Of a DNA stretch of 30,000 nucleotides, positions 10,712 to 22,037 are shown piece after piece. The stretch covers positions 180,001-210,000 of the forward strand of contig JACVTC010000173.1 in NCBI GenBank assembly GCA_016946835.1, in the 5' to 3' direction. The first letter of the stretch is position 1. Every line of letters begins with the position of its first letter. Under the pieces are notes generated by a model. It had not been told where the DNA came from. It ran no database searches and was given only the letters and a program-made list of their open reading frames with translations. Both the position numbers and the translations under genes were made by a program. The DNA comes from Neocallimastix lanati (nom. inval.). Lineage: Eukaryota; Neocallimastigomycota; Neocallimastigomycetes; Neocallimastigales; Neocallimastigaceae.

Positions 10712-13142
10712 TAATAAAGAAAAAAAATTTTTTCATTAAATCAATAAAAAATAAAATGTAATAAATTGTAATAAAAAAATAATAGTAAAGAAACATGAAT
10801 AATAACAATAATATACATATCTTTATTTATTTTATATTAATTGTATAATTGTATAATGAATAGAATAAAAAAAAATAATAAAATATAAGAATGTTTATAA
10901 ATATTTATAAATATTTATATGCAAAACAATATATTAGTTTTAAATTTTATATTTACAATTATATTTTCAATATATATTTTTATGTTAATATATTAATAAT
11001 AATTAATAATAATTAATAATAATATAAATAATAATAGAGTATTTAAATAATAGAGTATTTATTAATAAATAATAAATAATAAATAATAAATAATAAATAA
11101 TAAAAAATAAAAAATAAAAAATAATGGAGTATTTATTAATAAATAATAAATAATAATAAAAAGAGTATTTATTAATTATAAATAATAAATAACAAATAAT
11201 AAATAATAAATAATAAAAAGAGTATTTATTAATAAATTATAAATAATAAATAATAAATAATAATAATTAAATAAATTAATCAATGTTTTTATAGTTTAAA
11301 GATACCTTGTACAACCAATAATGTTCCAACACGTTCACATTGAAAGAATTTTATTATGAATTAAAAAATTTTTGTAAAAAAAAAAATTTAATATTTTTTT
11401 AATCTTAAATTTAATTTTTTTTTTCTTCATAAAAATTTTTAAATAAAATTTGTTGTGATGATAGTTCATAAATAAGCTAAAAAATAAAAGTGGATTTGAT
11501 ATAATAGCTTTAATATGAAATCTATATAGTATTTATTTTAATTTATATGTTTTATGTATTGATATATATAATCATGGTTATTTAATTTTTTTTTTTTTTT
11601 TTTATTATTTTATTTTATTTTTCTTTTTCTTCATAATTTTTTTATATAAAATTAAAATTTTATCATCTATATTTTATAAATACAGTATTTTAATTTATTT
11701 TATTTTATTAATAAGATAATATGATAATATCAATAAATATTCATTTGTATTATAACATTACTTTTTATTCTTTTTGCTTTTTTTTTAAGTTTTTGTTTTA
11801 TATTAATTTTAAATTTTGATATGGTAATTGAATAAATTTTCCTTAAAATCTTTTTATTATTTTATTTTATTTAATATACTATTTGAAATAAAAACTTTAT
11901 TATTAATAAGAAATTAAAAGATGATTATATATTAGAATTTTTAAGAAAATAAAAGAACTTATTTATTTATTTATTATTTATTTATTTATTTATTTATTCA
12001 TTCATTCATTCATAATACATATATATTTGATATTAAAATTATAAAATAAGATTAAATAAATAATTTTATCTCTAAATATTTATATCTATAGTTACAAATA
12101 TAATTTTAGCAAAGATAAAGATAAAAAAAAAAGTATAAAATTTTTCATTCATGTCTTTCTTTCATTTGCCAAAACCTCTCTATTCTTTTTACTCTTGTTA
12201 GAGAATAACTTCATAAATTTTATTCAAATAAATTTAATATAAAGTGAATGTGACCTAAAATGACTAATCTTTAAAATTAAATATTAATTTATATAAATTA
12301 TATAAACATTATATAATTAATATTCTTATTAATAATATGTAATATTTGAATCAATAATAAATAATTAAAGAGTAAATATTTAATATATAATATTAACTAC
12401 AAAATAATAACTTAAGAAATTGTAATAATTGGTAATAATAAAAATATTTATTATTATCATTATTATTATCATTATTATATTTATTAGGAGAGATGAAAAG
12501 TTTTAATACTATTTTCACTATTAAATTTATTATATTTTAAATATTACATGTTATATATTATATATTATATAATATATATAATATATTAAATATTTTTATT
12601 TTTATTTTTTATTTTCTATTTTTTAATTATATATGATTTAAATTTAATTAAATTTAATTTGTTATTTCAATAATTAAAAATAAGAAAAAAAAAAAAAAAT
12701 AAAAAATAAATTTAATTAAAATTATATTTCTTTTTTTTCTATATTATTCATAATAATAATAATAAAAAATAATAGATTATTTTTTAAAAAAAATTAATAA
12801 AAAAAGGAATATTTTCTTCTTCTTTTTTCTTTTTTTTTTTTTTTTTCTTAAATAATTTTTTTTTATCTAATTTGATTTAAATAAATTTAAATTTATTTTG
12901 AGATATTAAAAAAAAAACAAAAAGGTAAATATAATATTAATACAAACAAATATTTGTGTCTATAAAGATATTACAGATAGAAAAAACAAAATTGAACTTT
13001 ATTAAACATTAAATCAAATTAATGAATCATACATTTCATAGATTTAGTACAAAATAAATAAAATACTAATAATAAAAATTAAAAAAAAAAAAAATATTAT
13101 GAAAATTTTTATAATTTTATATTCTCTAATAACATACTAATA

Positions 13143-13193
<51 letters not shown>

Positions 13194-13212
13194 CTTTTTT
13201 GTTAATTAATAG
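10712..13212. other. Gene-free AT-rich spacer
   Basis: No gene is supported. It holds AATAAAT-type repeats (11037-11265), TA runs and A/T homopolymers. A slightly GC-richer patch at 12140-12205 contains a 16-codon open stretch starting MSFFHLPKP, too short to call. The segment 13139-13193, a TA repeat followed by 29 T's, lies just before the disulfide isomerase start and may be part of its promoter or 5' leader. Confidence 0.55.
11037..11265. repeat. Interspersed GAGTATTTATTAATAAAT repeats, right inverted-repeat arm
   Basis: GAGTATTTATTAA recurs at about 11050, 11123, 11163 and 11219, each copy followed by AATAAAT-type repeats. A shorter copy, GAGTATTT, lies at 11037. Bases 11211-11246 match the reverse complement of 4370-4405 perfectly over 36 bases. 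Confidence 0.7.
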
Positions 13213-15116
13213 ATGAAGTTTACTAAAATTTTTGGATCTCTTCTTGCTCTCGCTACCACTTCCTTAGCTTTTTACACTAAGGAAGATCCAATTTTGGAAA
13301 TAAATCCAAATAATTGGAAAAGAGAAGTTATTAAGTCTGACGTAAGTTAAAAAAAAAAAAAAAAAATATTAATTATAATACATATATTGTATAATAATAA
13401 TATATAATTTTTAATCAAAAAGTTTAATTTATTTATTTATACTTTTAATTTTTATTTTTATTATTATTATTTTTATTTTTTTTTTTTAATTTTTAATTTT
13501 AATTTATTTATTTTTATTAATATTATTATAATGTATTATTTTATTTATTCTTTATTCTTTATTATTTTTTTTATTATATTCTTTATAAAAATTTTAAATT
13601 TATATATAATTTATTATCATGGATCATTTATTTACGAAATAAATATAATAAATATTAAAAAAAAATTTCAATAATAAATATTAAAATATTAAATTAAAAA
13701 AAAAAATAAAAAAAATAAAAAAAAAAAAAATAAACGGAATTTATTTTTCATATTAAAATTATTATTTGATATTATCAATATTAACAATAATTTTAATAAT
13801 CATAACTACAATAAACTTTATTATGTGAATTATATATATAATTTCCAACTAAATAGCAAGTTGTTCTTGCTGAATTCTATGCTCCATGGTGTGGTCATTG
13901 TAAGAATTTAGCTCCACAATATAAACTTGCCGCTAAGAAATTAAAGGGTTTAGCTAAGGTTGTTGCTGTTAATTGTGATGAAGATACCAATAAACCAATC
14001 TGTGGTCAAATGGGTATTCAAGGTTTTCCAACTGTTAAAGTTTTCCATCCAACTTTCGTTGACCCAACTGGTAATATGGTTACAAAACAAACTATTACCG
14101 GTAAATTGAACAATTTTATATATATTATATACATTTATATATATTATATATTATATACTTTTAAATATTTATTTATATATAATAAATAAATATTTAAATA
14201 AGTGAACTTTTTTTATTTGACAGTAACTAATATTAAATTGTTTAATTTATTTATTATATTGTTTTATTTAATATAAATTACTGATAAATTATTAAAATTA
14301 TTATTATTTATTTATTTATTTTTAAATTATATATTTTAAATAAATTATGATTTAAATATGCAGATTACCAAGGTCCTCGTTCAGCAAAACCAATTGTTGA
14401 TTTCGTTCTTGGAAAAGTAATTAACGTTGTTAAAAAAATTAATTCAGCTGAAGATATGGATGCATTTATTAATGATACTACATTCACTAGAGCCGTTTTA
14501 TTCACTAATAAGATGAAAACACCAATTCTTTTCCAATCCTTAGCCCTTCAATACAGTAAAAGAATTTTATTAGCTGAAGTTAAGGATTCTTTAACTGATG
14601 TTTGTTCCAAATACAACATTGATAAATTCCCATCTGTTGTTGTTTTCAACAAGGATACTACTGATCCAATTGTTTATGATGGTAAAACTAATCTATTATG
14701 ATTGATTTCTATTTTAATTATTAATATTAATTTAACATTAACAAATTATTATATAAATTATATCACTTGATAATTTAATTTTAATTAAAAATATAAAAAT
14801 GAATAGGTATCATGAAACACCAAGGTATTTCTGAATTCTTTGATAAATATGCTCCACCAGCTCAAGAAAAGATTGTTCTCGGTGAAACTCCAAAGCCATG
14901 TAAGTTATGAAAAAAATTAAAATATAATTTTTTAGAATAAAAAAAAAAAAACATTGTTTTTGTCTTTTTTTTTTTTTTTTATATAAGATAAAATATATAT
15001 ATATAATATATTAGTATATCTATATAATAATAAAAATAATATAATATTTCATTTTATATTTTTTTTTTTTTTTATTTTTTTTTTATCATTTTTATTTTAT
15101 TACTTTTTATTTTTTC

Positions 15117-15151
<35 letters not shown>

Positions 15152-15197
15152 TTAAAACAACAACAACAACAATGATAATAATAATAATAATAATAAC

Positions 15198-15228
<31 letters not shown>

Positions 15229-15742
15229 TATTGAATCATTATATTATTATATTAATTAATATTCATTAGTTGATCCAAAGGTTCCAGAAATTACTACTGA
15301 TGAAGAATTAAAGAAATGTATTGATGGTTATGGTACTTGTGCTATCGCTGTCTTAGCTTATGAAGAAGAATTTGAAGAAAGTGTTAAACAACATAATGAA
15401 GAAATGGCTATTTTAGAAACCTTAAAGAAGAACAATCATGAAAAGAATGGTCCATTCAAGTTCGCTTGGATTAACGGTGTTGTTAGAGGAAAACAATTCG
15501 CTAGAGATTTCGATTTACCAGATATGTTCCCAAGTTTCCTTATTATTAATGGTAAGCAAAAGATTTTCCGTGTTGATCGTGGTCCATTTGATGTTGAAGA
15601 TATTACTGACTTCTTAAAACAAGTTAGAAATGGTCGTGGTAGAAACTTCTCATACAAGAAGGAACCAGTTTTAGATTTTAAGAAAGAAGAAACTAAGAAA
15701 GAAGAAGAAAAGAAAGAAGAAACTAAGAAGGATGAACTTTAA
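13213..15742 (+). CDS. Protein disulfide isomerase, Mpd1/P5-like, ER-retained
   Basis: Exons are 13213-13341, 13857-14100, 14364-14681, 14807-14899 and 15270-15742, giving 418 residues. All four introns are GT-AG. Residues 1-19 form a signal peptide (basic start, hydrophobic core ending SLA). A thioredoxin domain follows, with the active site WCGHC at 54-58 and the cis-proline segment GFPTV. Next comes YQGPRSAKPIVDFVLGKV at about 126-143, which matches the segment after the catalytic domain in yeast Mpd1 and in PDIA6/P5. Two further thioredoxin-fold regions (about 150-255 and 263-385) lack CxxC. The C-terminus is a Lys/Glu-rich stretch ending in KDEL, the ER retrieval signal. The predicted role is forming and rearranging disulfides in secreted proteins. 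One catalytic and two non-catalytic domains differ from classic PDI (a-b-b'-a') and from P5 (two CGHC sites). The start is the only ATG that gives the signal peptide. Confidence 0.92.
15156..15226 (+). repeat. CAA and AAT microsatellites in the disulfide isomerase intron 4
   Basis: About five CAA units (15156-15170) are followed by about 18 AAT units with one CAAT interruption, inside the intron 14900-15269. They are non-coding here; in an exon they would encode polyglutamine or polyasparagine. Confidence 0.75.
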
Positions 15743-16212
15743 ATAAATTTCAGTTTGAAAAAAAAAAAATTAAAAATTAAAAAAAAAAAAAAAAAAACAT
15801 GAACTATAAATTTTAATATAATAAATAAATCTATTCGTATAATTATATTTATATTTTATTTTATATTATTTTTTTTTTTCTTTATTTAAAGAAAGAATGA
15901 AAATAATAGGATAAAAAAAAAATAAAAATTAAGAAAAGGAAAATAAATTAATAAAGCAATTAAAAATAATAATAATAATAAATAAAAAAAAAAAAAAAAA
16001 AAAAATTAAACATAAAAAATTTAAAATATGTAAATAAAAATCAACACACATATAATAAAAATTTATATATATTCATATATATATATATAAATAAAAATAA
16101 AATATTAATTTATAGTAAAATTTTTATTATCATTTTAGTGTTATGAATGATGATTAAATAATTGTTTTAGGTAATATTATGATATGTAATAATTATAAAT
16201 AATAAATATTGT

Positions 16213-16255
<43 letters not shown>

Positions 16256-16697
16256 CTATAGTAAATGTCTCCATAAAGATTTAATTTCTTATTTTAATGA
16301 AAAAAGTGAATAACCTCCTCCCCCCTCAGGGAAGTATATATATATGCTACATCAGATTAAACAAAGGATAAATAGGATGGACATACAAGTAAAATACACA
16401 GAATTTAGAAAATGGACAGGATGACTTTTAAAATATTGGAAAAGAATACACTTTAAGGTTATCTCTTTTTTTTACGATGAATTTTTTTTTTTTTTTTAAT
16501 GTTCTATACATCTATGAAAGGTATTCCCTATTATAACGACAAAACTTCAAATTTACTCTAAATATACTTTCTATCTGTTATTATCTATTCAAGGATAAGA
16601 GTTCCTTCCCTTACCCCCTCTTGTATTTTCTCATGTAATTGTAAATAAACATGGCGCACTGATATTCAATACAAGGATTTCTCTCTTAAAAAAAACT
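15743..16697. other. Intergenic spacer with GC-richer patches
   Basis: It begins as 3' flank of the disulfide isomerase gene, with AATAAA-type signals near 15820. Then follow AT-rich repeats and a 32-base T run at 16212-16243. From about 16300 to 16690 base composition is clearly richer in C and G, for example CCTCCTCCCCCCTCAGGG at 16314-16331. I could not read a continuing protein in this part on either strand. It may be the 3' untranslated region of the minus-strand LRR-like gene. Confidence 0.45.
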
Positions 16698-17138
16698 TTA
16701 GTTTACACATAAGTTTGCTTGTTCTAAACACAATCTATCATAGACTCGTAATTTCAACATTTCTTGAAAGTTAGAGTCACCCTGCTTAAACTTATTTCCT
16801 GAAAAATCTATGAAACGAACCGTATATGGATTAACTTGCAATAAAATATCAGACGCCTCATCAACAGTGATATCACAATTGGTAATTTTTAAACTATTTG
16901 AAGGACAGCCACCAGCGATAATATCTGAAAAAGAGAAGCCATTAGAAGAGAAGCAATGATCGAAACTTAAATCTTCAATTGTAACATCATTCCCAAATAC
17001 GTTCCAAAACCTATCAACAAACTCTTCATTTACCTCCATACCTCGAAAATTAACTGACTTTACTTCCTTAACATCATCTAGTATTAATTTCTGAAATTCT
17101 TGCATATTACAAATGTCAATAGTACAATTCTCCTTCAT
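16698..17138 (-). CDS. Small leucine-rich-repeat-like protein (RNI-like)
   Basis: An intact single-exon frame of 146 residues has balanced amino acid use and no homopolymer runs, so it is probably a real gene. Four beta-strand-like units recur at 26-28 residue spacing: SVNFRGMEV (28-36), DLSFDHC (56-62), LKITNCDIT (83-91) and FIDFSGNKF (109-117). A weaker fifth unit may lie near 136. The L-x-x-x-x-C/N pattern and spacing resemble ribonuclease-inhibitor-type leucine-rich repeats, which bind protein partners. There is no signal peptide and no membrane segment. It is short for such a protein and may be a fragment of a longer family member. ATG 17138 is the first in-frame start. It diverges from the P2 gene. 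Confidence 0.6.
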   Translation of the reverse strand: MKENCTIDICNMQEFQKLILDDVKEVKSVNFRGMEVNEEFVDRFWNVFGNDVTIEDLSFDHCFSSNGFSFSDIIAGGCPSNSLKITNCDITVDEASDILLQVNPYTVRFIDFSGNKFKQGDSNFQEMLKLRVYDRLCLEQANLCVN

Positions 17139-18167
17139 TGTACCAAGGATTTTGAAAGTGTTTATTATATAAAGTATATTTATATATATATATATAGATA
17201 TATAGATTTTTTATTATTATTATTATTATTTATTATTATTGTTATTATTTATAATTATAATTATTATTAAACCATTTAAATTATATATAAAAAGTATGTA
17301 TTTAAAATTTAACCATTACTTTACTGATTGGGACTACATCGAGCACATTGATTGGATAATAAAAAATTTTAATGTAATAATAAAAAATAAAAAATGTATT
17401 AGAATTTAAATTTTTTCTCTCTCTTGCAAAAATATAACCAAATTTTTCTTAATTTCGGTTTTTTAAAGTATGTGTCTATTAATGATAAACTTTTTTTTTT
17501 TTTTTTTTTTTTTAAAAAATGAAATGAATGAGGATGGAATTATTAAAAGTTTCAAAGATGAATCATTATCATAAAGTTAACCATCATGTTTTCTAATTCT
17601 AGATGGATTTATGAATTTCTTTTATTTTATTTTATTTTTATTTTTATTTTTTTTTTTTTATTTTTTATTATTTATTATTATTTTAATTTTATTTTCCATA
17701 ATGTTATAATTTTATTTTTTAAATTTGTTGTTATTTATTAATTATTTGATATAAAATATTTTATTGTGGCAGTAAAAAAAATTTTTTTTTTTTTATATCT
17801 CTCTGAAAGGGTTAAACTTTGAACACGATAATTTTTTTTTTCTTAAACTATTAATTAGTTTTAAAAATATATATAAATATATATATAAATCAATACTTGA
17901 ATTATGAATTATAAAATATATATCAAAAAAAAAAAAAATATATATATATATATATATATGTATTATGAATATATAAAATTCAATAAAATATAAAAATATA
18001 TTCAATGGTGTATTTATAATTAAATAAATGCTAATTTATGTTAAAATTTTTAAACAATAAATATTTCCATGTCAATTCAAAATTCTAATCATTTTCTTAT
18101 ATTTTTTTTTCATTTTAAATTAAATAATTAATTTGAAATTTAAAAATATTATTTAATAGTAGTCAAC
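17139..18167. other. Divergent spacer between LRR-like gene and P2
   Basis: Mostly AT-rich with T runs (17490-17513) and TA repeats (17939-17959). It contains the GC-richer patch 17290-17590 described separately. It must hold the promoters of the LRR-like gene and of P2, but no motif stands out. Confidence 0.5.
17296..17409 (+). CDS. Possible small ORF or exon, unknown
   Basis: A 37-codon frame begins MYLKFNHYFTDWDYIEHIDW. Its first part uses Asp, Trp, His, Glu and GC-containing codons quite unlike the surrounding AT-driven frames. The last third drifts into Lys/Asn/Ile. About 115 bases downstream, 17524-17574 encodes a second coding-like piece, NEDGIIKSFKDESLS, and a stop. The two could be exons or remnants of one gene, but I found no convincing donor-acceptor pair joining them. 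No family is recognised. Confidence 0.25.
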   Translation: MYLKFNHYFTDWDYIEHIDWIIKNFNVIIKNKKCIRI

Positions 18168-19099
18168 ATGTAAGTTATATCAATAAATAAAAGTATAATT
18201 TAAATTTAAATAATTGTGAATTAAATTTTAAAATTTTAATAAAAAAAATATTATTATTTATTTATATTAATTAAAATTTATCAATTAAAAAAAAAAAAAA
18301 AGGAAATACTTAGCCGCTTACCTTCTTGCCAAGCTCGCTGGTCACGAAAAAGTTCACATTAAGGTAGATATCGAATTGAATTATAATATAATAACCATAA
18401 AATAAAATTATTTAATTTATAAAAGTAAAAAGAAAAATAATAATTTTTATTATAATAATTTATTTACAAATTATAAAATATATATAAAAAAAAAATAATT
18501 AATAATAATAATAATTAGGAAATTACTCACATCCTTTCCTCCGTTGGTTGTGAAGTTGACCATGACCGTATTAAGGAAGTCGTTGACCTCATTGGTGATC
18601 GTGATGCCAACGAAGTAAATATATATATATATATAAAAAATAAAAAAAAAAACTAATATTTTTATGATATATGTTGTTTAGTATAAAAAATTAAAATAAT
18701 TTGTATTATTTTTTAATATTATTTATTCAATCATAGTTAATTGCTGCCGGTTACTCCAAGCTTGCTTCCGTTGGTACTGGTGTTGCTGCTGCTGGTGGTG
18801 CTGCTGCCGCTGGTGGTGCTGCTACTGAAGCCGCTGCTGAAGAAACCAAGGAAGAAGAAGAAGAAGAAGAATCTGACTCTGACATGGGTTTCGGTAAGTT
18901 GACATATATATATTAAAAAAAAACGTTAAATAGAAAAAATATATATATGTATATATATTTTTTTATAATAAAGAAATTTAAAGATATAGTAGAAAATTCT
19001 AGTTAAATTAATTTTAAAATCATATATACATATATATATATTTTTTTTTTGTTTTATTTTAATATTTATTTTATAAATAAAATAGGTTTATTCGACTAG
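18168..19099 (+). CDS. RPP2: 60S acidic ribosomal protein P2
   Basis: Exons are 18168-18169 (coding AT), 18303-18363, 18519-18614, 18737-18893 and 19086-19099, giving 109 residues, normal for P2. The protein starts [14 protein letters not shown], the P2 signature that separates it from P1. The N-terminal helical dimerisation domain covers about 1-65, an Ala/Gly-rich hinge about 70-90, an acidic run of Glu about 95-100, and the conserved tail [12 protein letters not shown]1/P2 dimers form the ribosomal stalk, and the tail recruits and activates elongation-factor GTPases. The start codon is split by intron 1 as AT|G: donor GTAAGT at 18170, acceptor AAG ending 18302 after a run of 14 A's. The CAAC context before AT matches that before the eIF1A start. 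Codons are GC-richer (GCC, CTC, GAC) than in neighbours, as expected for a highly expressed gene. Confidence 0.93.
18170..18302 (+). other. P2 intron 1, interrupting the start codon
   Basis: A 133-base GT-AG intron begins GTAAGT and lies between the second and third base of the initiator codon. Its 3' end is a run of A's followed by AG|G instead of a pyrimidine tract. The only alternative reading, retaining the sequence, puts TAA directly after ATG, so the spliced form is the only one that gives the full P2 N-terminus. Confidence 0.85.
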
Positions 19100-20097
19100 A
19101 TGAATTAAAGTCAAAGAAACAATCTTTTGTTCTAGAAACAATTGTAGACCTTTATATTATCGTAGATTTTGACAGTATAATAAAAGTTGCACTTGTTAAG
19201 AAAAATTTAATAATTAAAAAAAAGAAAAAAATAAAAAAAAAATATCAAAAAGAAAAAAAAAAATAACACAAATTTTTTTGTATAAATTTTAAAGTTAAAA
19301 GTGTTTTCAAATTATTAGTTGAATATATAATATTATATTGAAAAATGATATGCTATTGGAAATACTAATGAAAAGTGTATAAAATGGAAAACTATTAGAA
19401 AGAAGAAGAAGGGAAAAAAATAGGAAAATAAGAAAACAACTAATCTATAGAATAACTTTTAATAATTTTTTTTTTTTTTTTATTTATATTTTGTATTTTA
19501 TTTATTAGAAGATATTTTATTTAAATGAGGTAATTTTGTAAGTTTAAATATAAACAAATAATAGTAAGTTTAAAAATATAAACAAATTTTATATTATATA
19601 TGATAACATATGTATATTTTATTAAAAAAAATAATAATAAATAATAAATAATAATATGTAAAGAAAGTGAATTTTATTTTTTACTTTGTTATTAAAAAAT
19701 TTTGTTTCATAAATTGTAAAATATAATAAAACAAAATATAATAAAAAAATTGTCATAAATATATTTATGGAATAAAATATATATATATATAAAAAGTTTA
19801 TTCACAAGTTGAAATATACGATAAAACAAAATAAAAAAAGAAAATATATAAAAGTATATACATATATAATTTTATTTTTTATTTTTTTTTTTTTATATAT
19901 ATAATTTTTATATAAAATATAAAATAAAAAAAAAATTAAATGAAAATAAAGATAAAAATATAAAAATATAAAAATATAAAAACGGCAACTATTTGATATT
20001 TAAAGAATTTTCTACAGAGCTTTTAAGTTGAAATGAATAGATCAAAATAAATAAATATTTGTAAAAAAATGTACATTTTACAAATAAAGATTTAAGG

Positions 20098-20133
<36 letters not shown>

Positions 20134-20386
20134 AAATAAGAATAAAAATAAAAATAATAATAAATATAATAAAAAGAAAAAAAAAAAAATTTTTTTTTTA
20201 CCATAATCAGTAAATCATTTTTAATTTCTATTTTATTTATTTTGATCATATATATTCTACTATATTTCTATTTTAATTATAATATATTTTTCATTTTAAA
20301 ATGTTCATTTAAAATAATTTATCTTTTAAAAAAAAAAAAAATAATAAATAATAAATAAAATAAAAAAGTTTATAGAACAAATTAAA

Positions 20387-20389
<3 letters not shown>

Positions 20390-20466
<77 letters not shown>
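20390..20466 (+). repeat. (AAT)n microsatellite, about 25 units
   Basis: Uninterrupted AAT repeat in gene-free spacer, the longest trinucleotide array in the window. Confidence 0.85.
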
Positions 20467-20471
<5 letters not shown>

Positions 20472-20707
20472 GAAGAAATTATTGAATAAAATAAAAAATA
20501 TAAAAGTTAATAATTTTTATATAAAAAGAAAGAAAAAAACTTTTTTTTTTTAAATTTATTTAAATATTCTTTCCCCTACCCCTCTAACATAATTTTAATC
20601 CGTATTTCAATAAATTCTATTTATTAATTAATTGTCTTTGATATAGAAAAATTATTTTTCAAACTTAAAATTTTAATATTTTAATAATCTTAAAATGTAA
20701 TAACCAC

Positions 20708-20739
<32 letters not shown>

Positions 20740-20812
20740 CTTTTCAAATTATCCATTTGTTATGTGATTATTTATTTACATATCCATTTATTTATTTATT
20801 TACTTTTTTATT

Positions 20813-20950
20813 GATAAGAGTCAGGAATTTATGGTTTATAAGTTATTGGCATTTTATTATTCTAAATTAAATGATTTGTATTTTAATATATTGTGGCTTG
20901 TTCATGATATATTACAATATTTTTCAATACATTTGAAAAACTATTTTTTA
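20813..20950 (+). repeat. Diverged direct repeat, copy 1
   Basis: It shares several blocks, in the same order and orientation, with 21498-21650: GATAAG plus GTCAGGAATTT, TGGTTTA, TTTTAATATATTGTGGCT, and ATTACAATATTTTTCAATAC followed by ATTTGAA. Differences between blocks are substitutions and short indels. An inverted, shorter match to 20888-20912 lies at 6391-6422. Confidence 0.7.
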
Positions 20951-21497
20951 TTATATTTCATATTCAACACAAATAGTCAGTTAAGTAATATTCCCTTAAT
21001 ATTTTATGTTCTTTATTTTATTTTACCTATTCCCCCCTTCTTCTTAAAATCAAAATTTTTAAAAAAGAATTTTATATATTTGAATTTTCTTATCATTAAA
21101 ATAATAATGATTGAAGTTTAATAATTATAACTTTGCTTGAATACTTTGCAATTAATAAGTATTGTTTGTAGATAGATAGACATTATCTATTTGTATATAA
21201 GTCATGATTATATTTATTATTTTTTACACTTTTCATCATAAGTGCTTGTATTATTATTATATTATTAAATTAGTTATTATCTAAACCCATTTCACTCGAG
21301 GGGTTAATTCTCTTCTTCTTTGAAAAAATTTTTTTTTTTTTTTTTTTTTTTCTTTAATTACACTTCTTCAGATTTGCAACCTTAATTATTTCAAATGTTC
21401 AGTTTTATTAGTTTTCCTTAAGCAGACACAATGAATAACTTTTATCTTCATTTAAAATTCCAATTTGTACAAAAGATTCAAATGAGACTCTTAATCC

Positions 21498-21650
21498 GAT
21501 AAGTGTCAGGAATTTGTGGTTTAAAATTATGTCAACTTTATTAATATAATTTATGATAAACTGTTACTGGCTTTTATTTTAATATATTGTGGCTCGTTTA
21601 TTTTTTTATATTACAATATTTTTCAATACATTTGAAGACTATTTTTTTAC
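21498..21650 (+). repeat. Diverged direct repeat, copy 2
   Basis: Partner of 20813-20950, about 690 bases downstream. It is longer by roughly 15 bases because of an insertion between the first and second conserved blocks. Neither copy carries a convincing protein frame. Confidence 0.7.
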
Positions 21651-22036
21651 ATATTCTAATATTTATTATTTATTTATTTATTTATTTATGTGAATATTCA
21701 CTTATATATATTATTCTTTATTTTATTTATTGGTATCCTAGATATTGTAACAAATGATTTACCAATCATTGTTTTTATTAATATATTAAGCGATTATTGT
21801 TTATATATTCATAATGTACAACGTATTGATATTATTCATCTCAGTTTTAAGAATATTACATTACAATACATTACAGTATTATTTTTCTATGTAAAGTCAT
21901 TTTAATAAAAAAATATTTTTATTTTTTTTTTATATTATGAAATAAATAGTTTTATTTTATTATTAATTATTTAATGTAAAAGAAAAAAAAAAAAAATTTT
22001 TTTTTATATTAATATTAAATAAATATTTTAAAAAGG

Positions 22037-22037
<1 letters not shown>

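Noticed and set aside
15436-15657. Minus-strand 73-codon frame opposite the disulfide isomerase
   Set aside because: Shadow of the real exon 5 of the disulfide isomerase.
20831-21121. Plus-strand 96-codon frame, seemingly hydrophobic membrane protein
   Set aside because: The hydrophobicity follows from T-rich DNA. It starts inside a diverged direct repeat whose second copy lacks the frame.
21690-21905. Plus-strand 71-codon frame
   Set aside because: Composition slightly better than other spurious frames, but no homology is recognisable and there are no splice or conservation clues.
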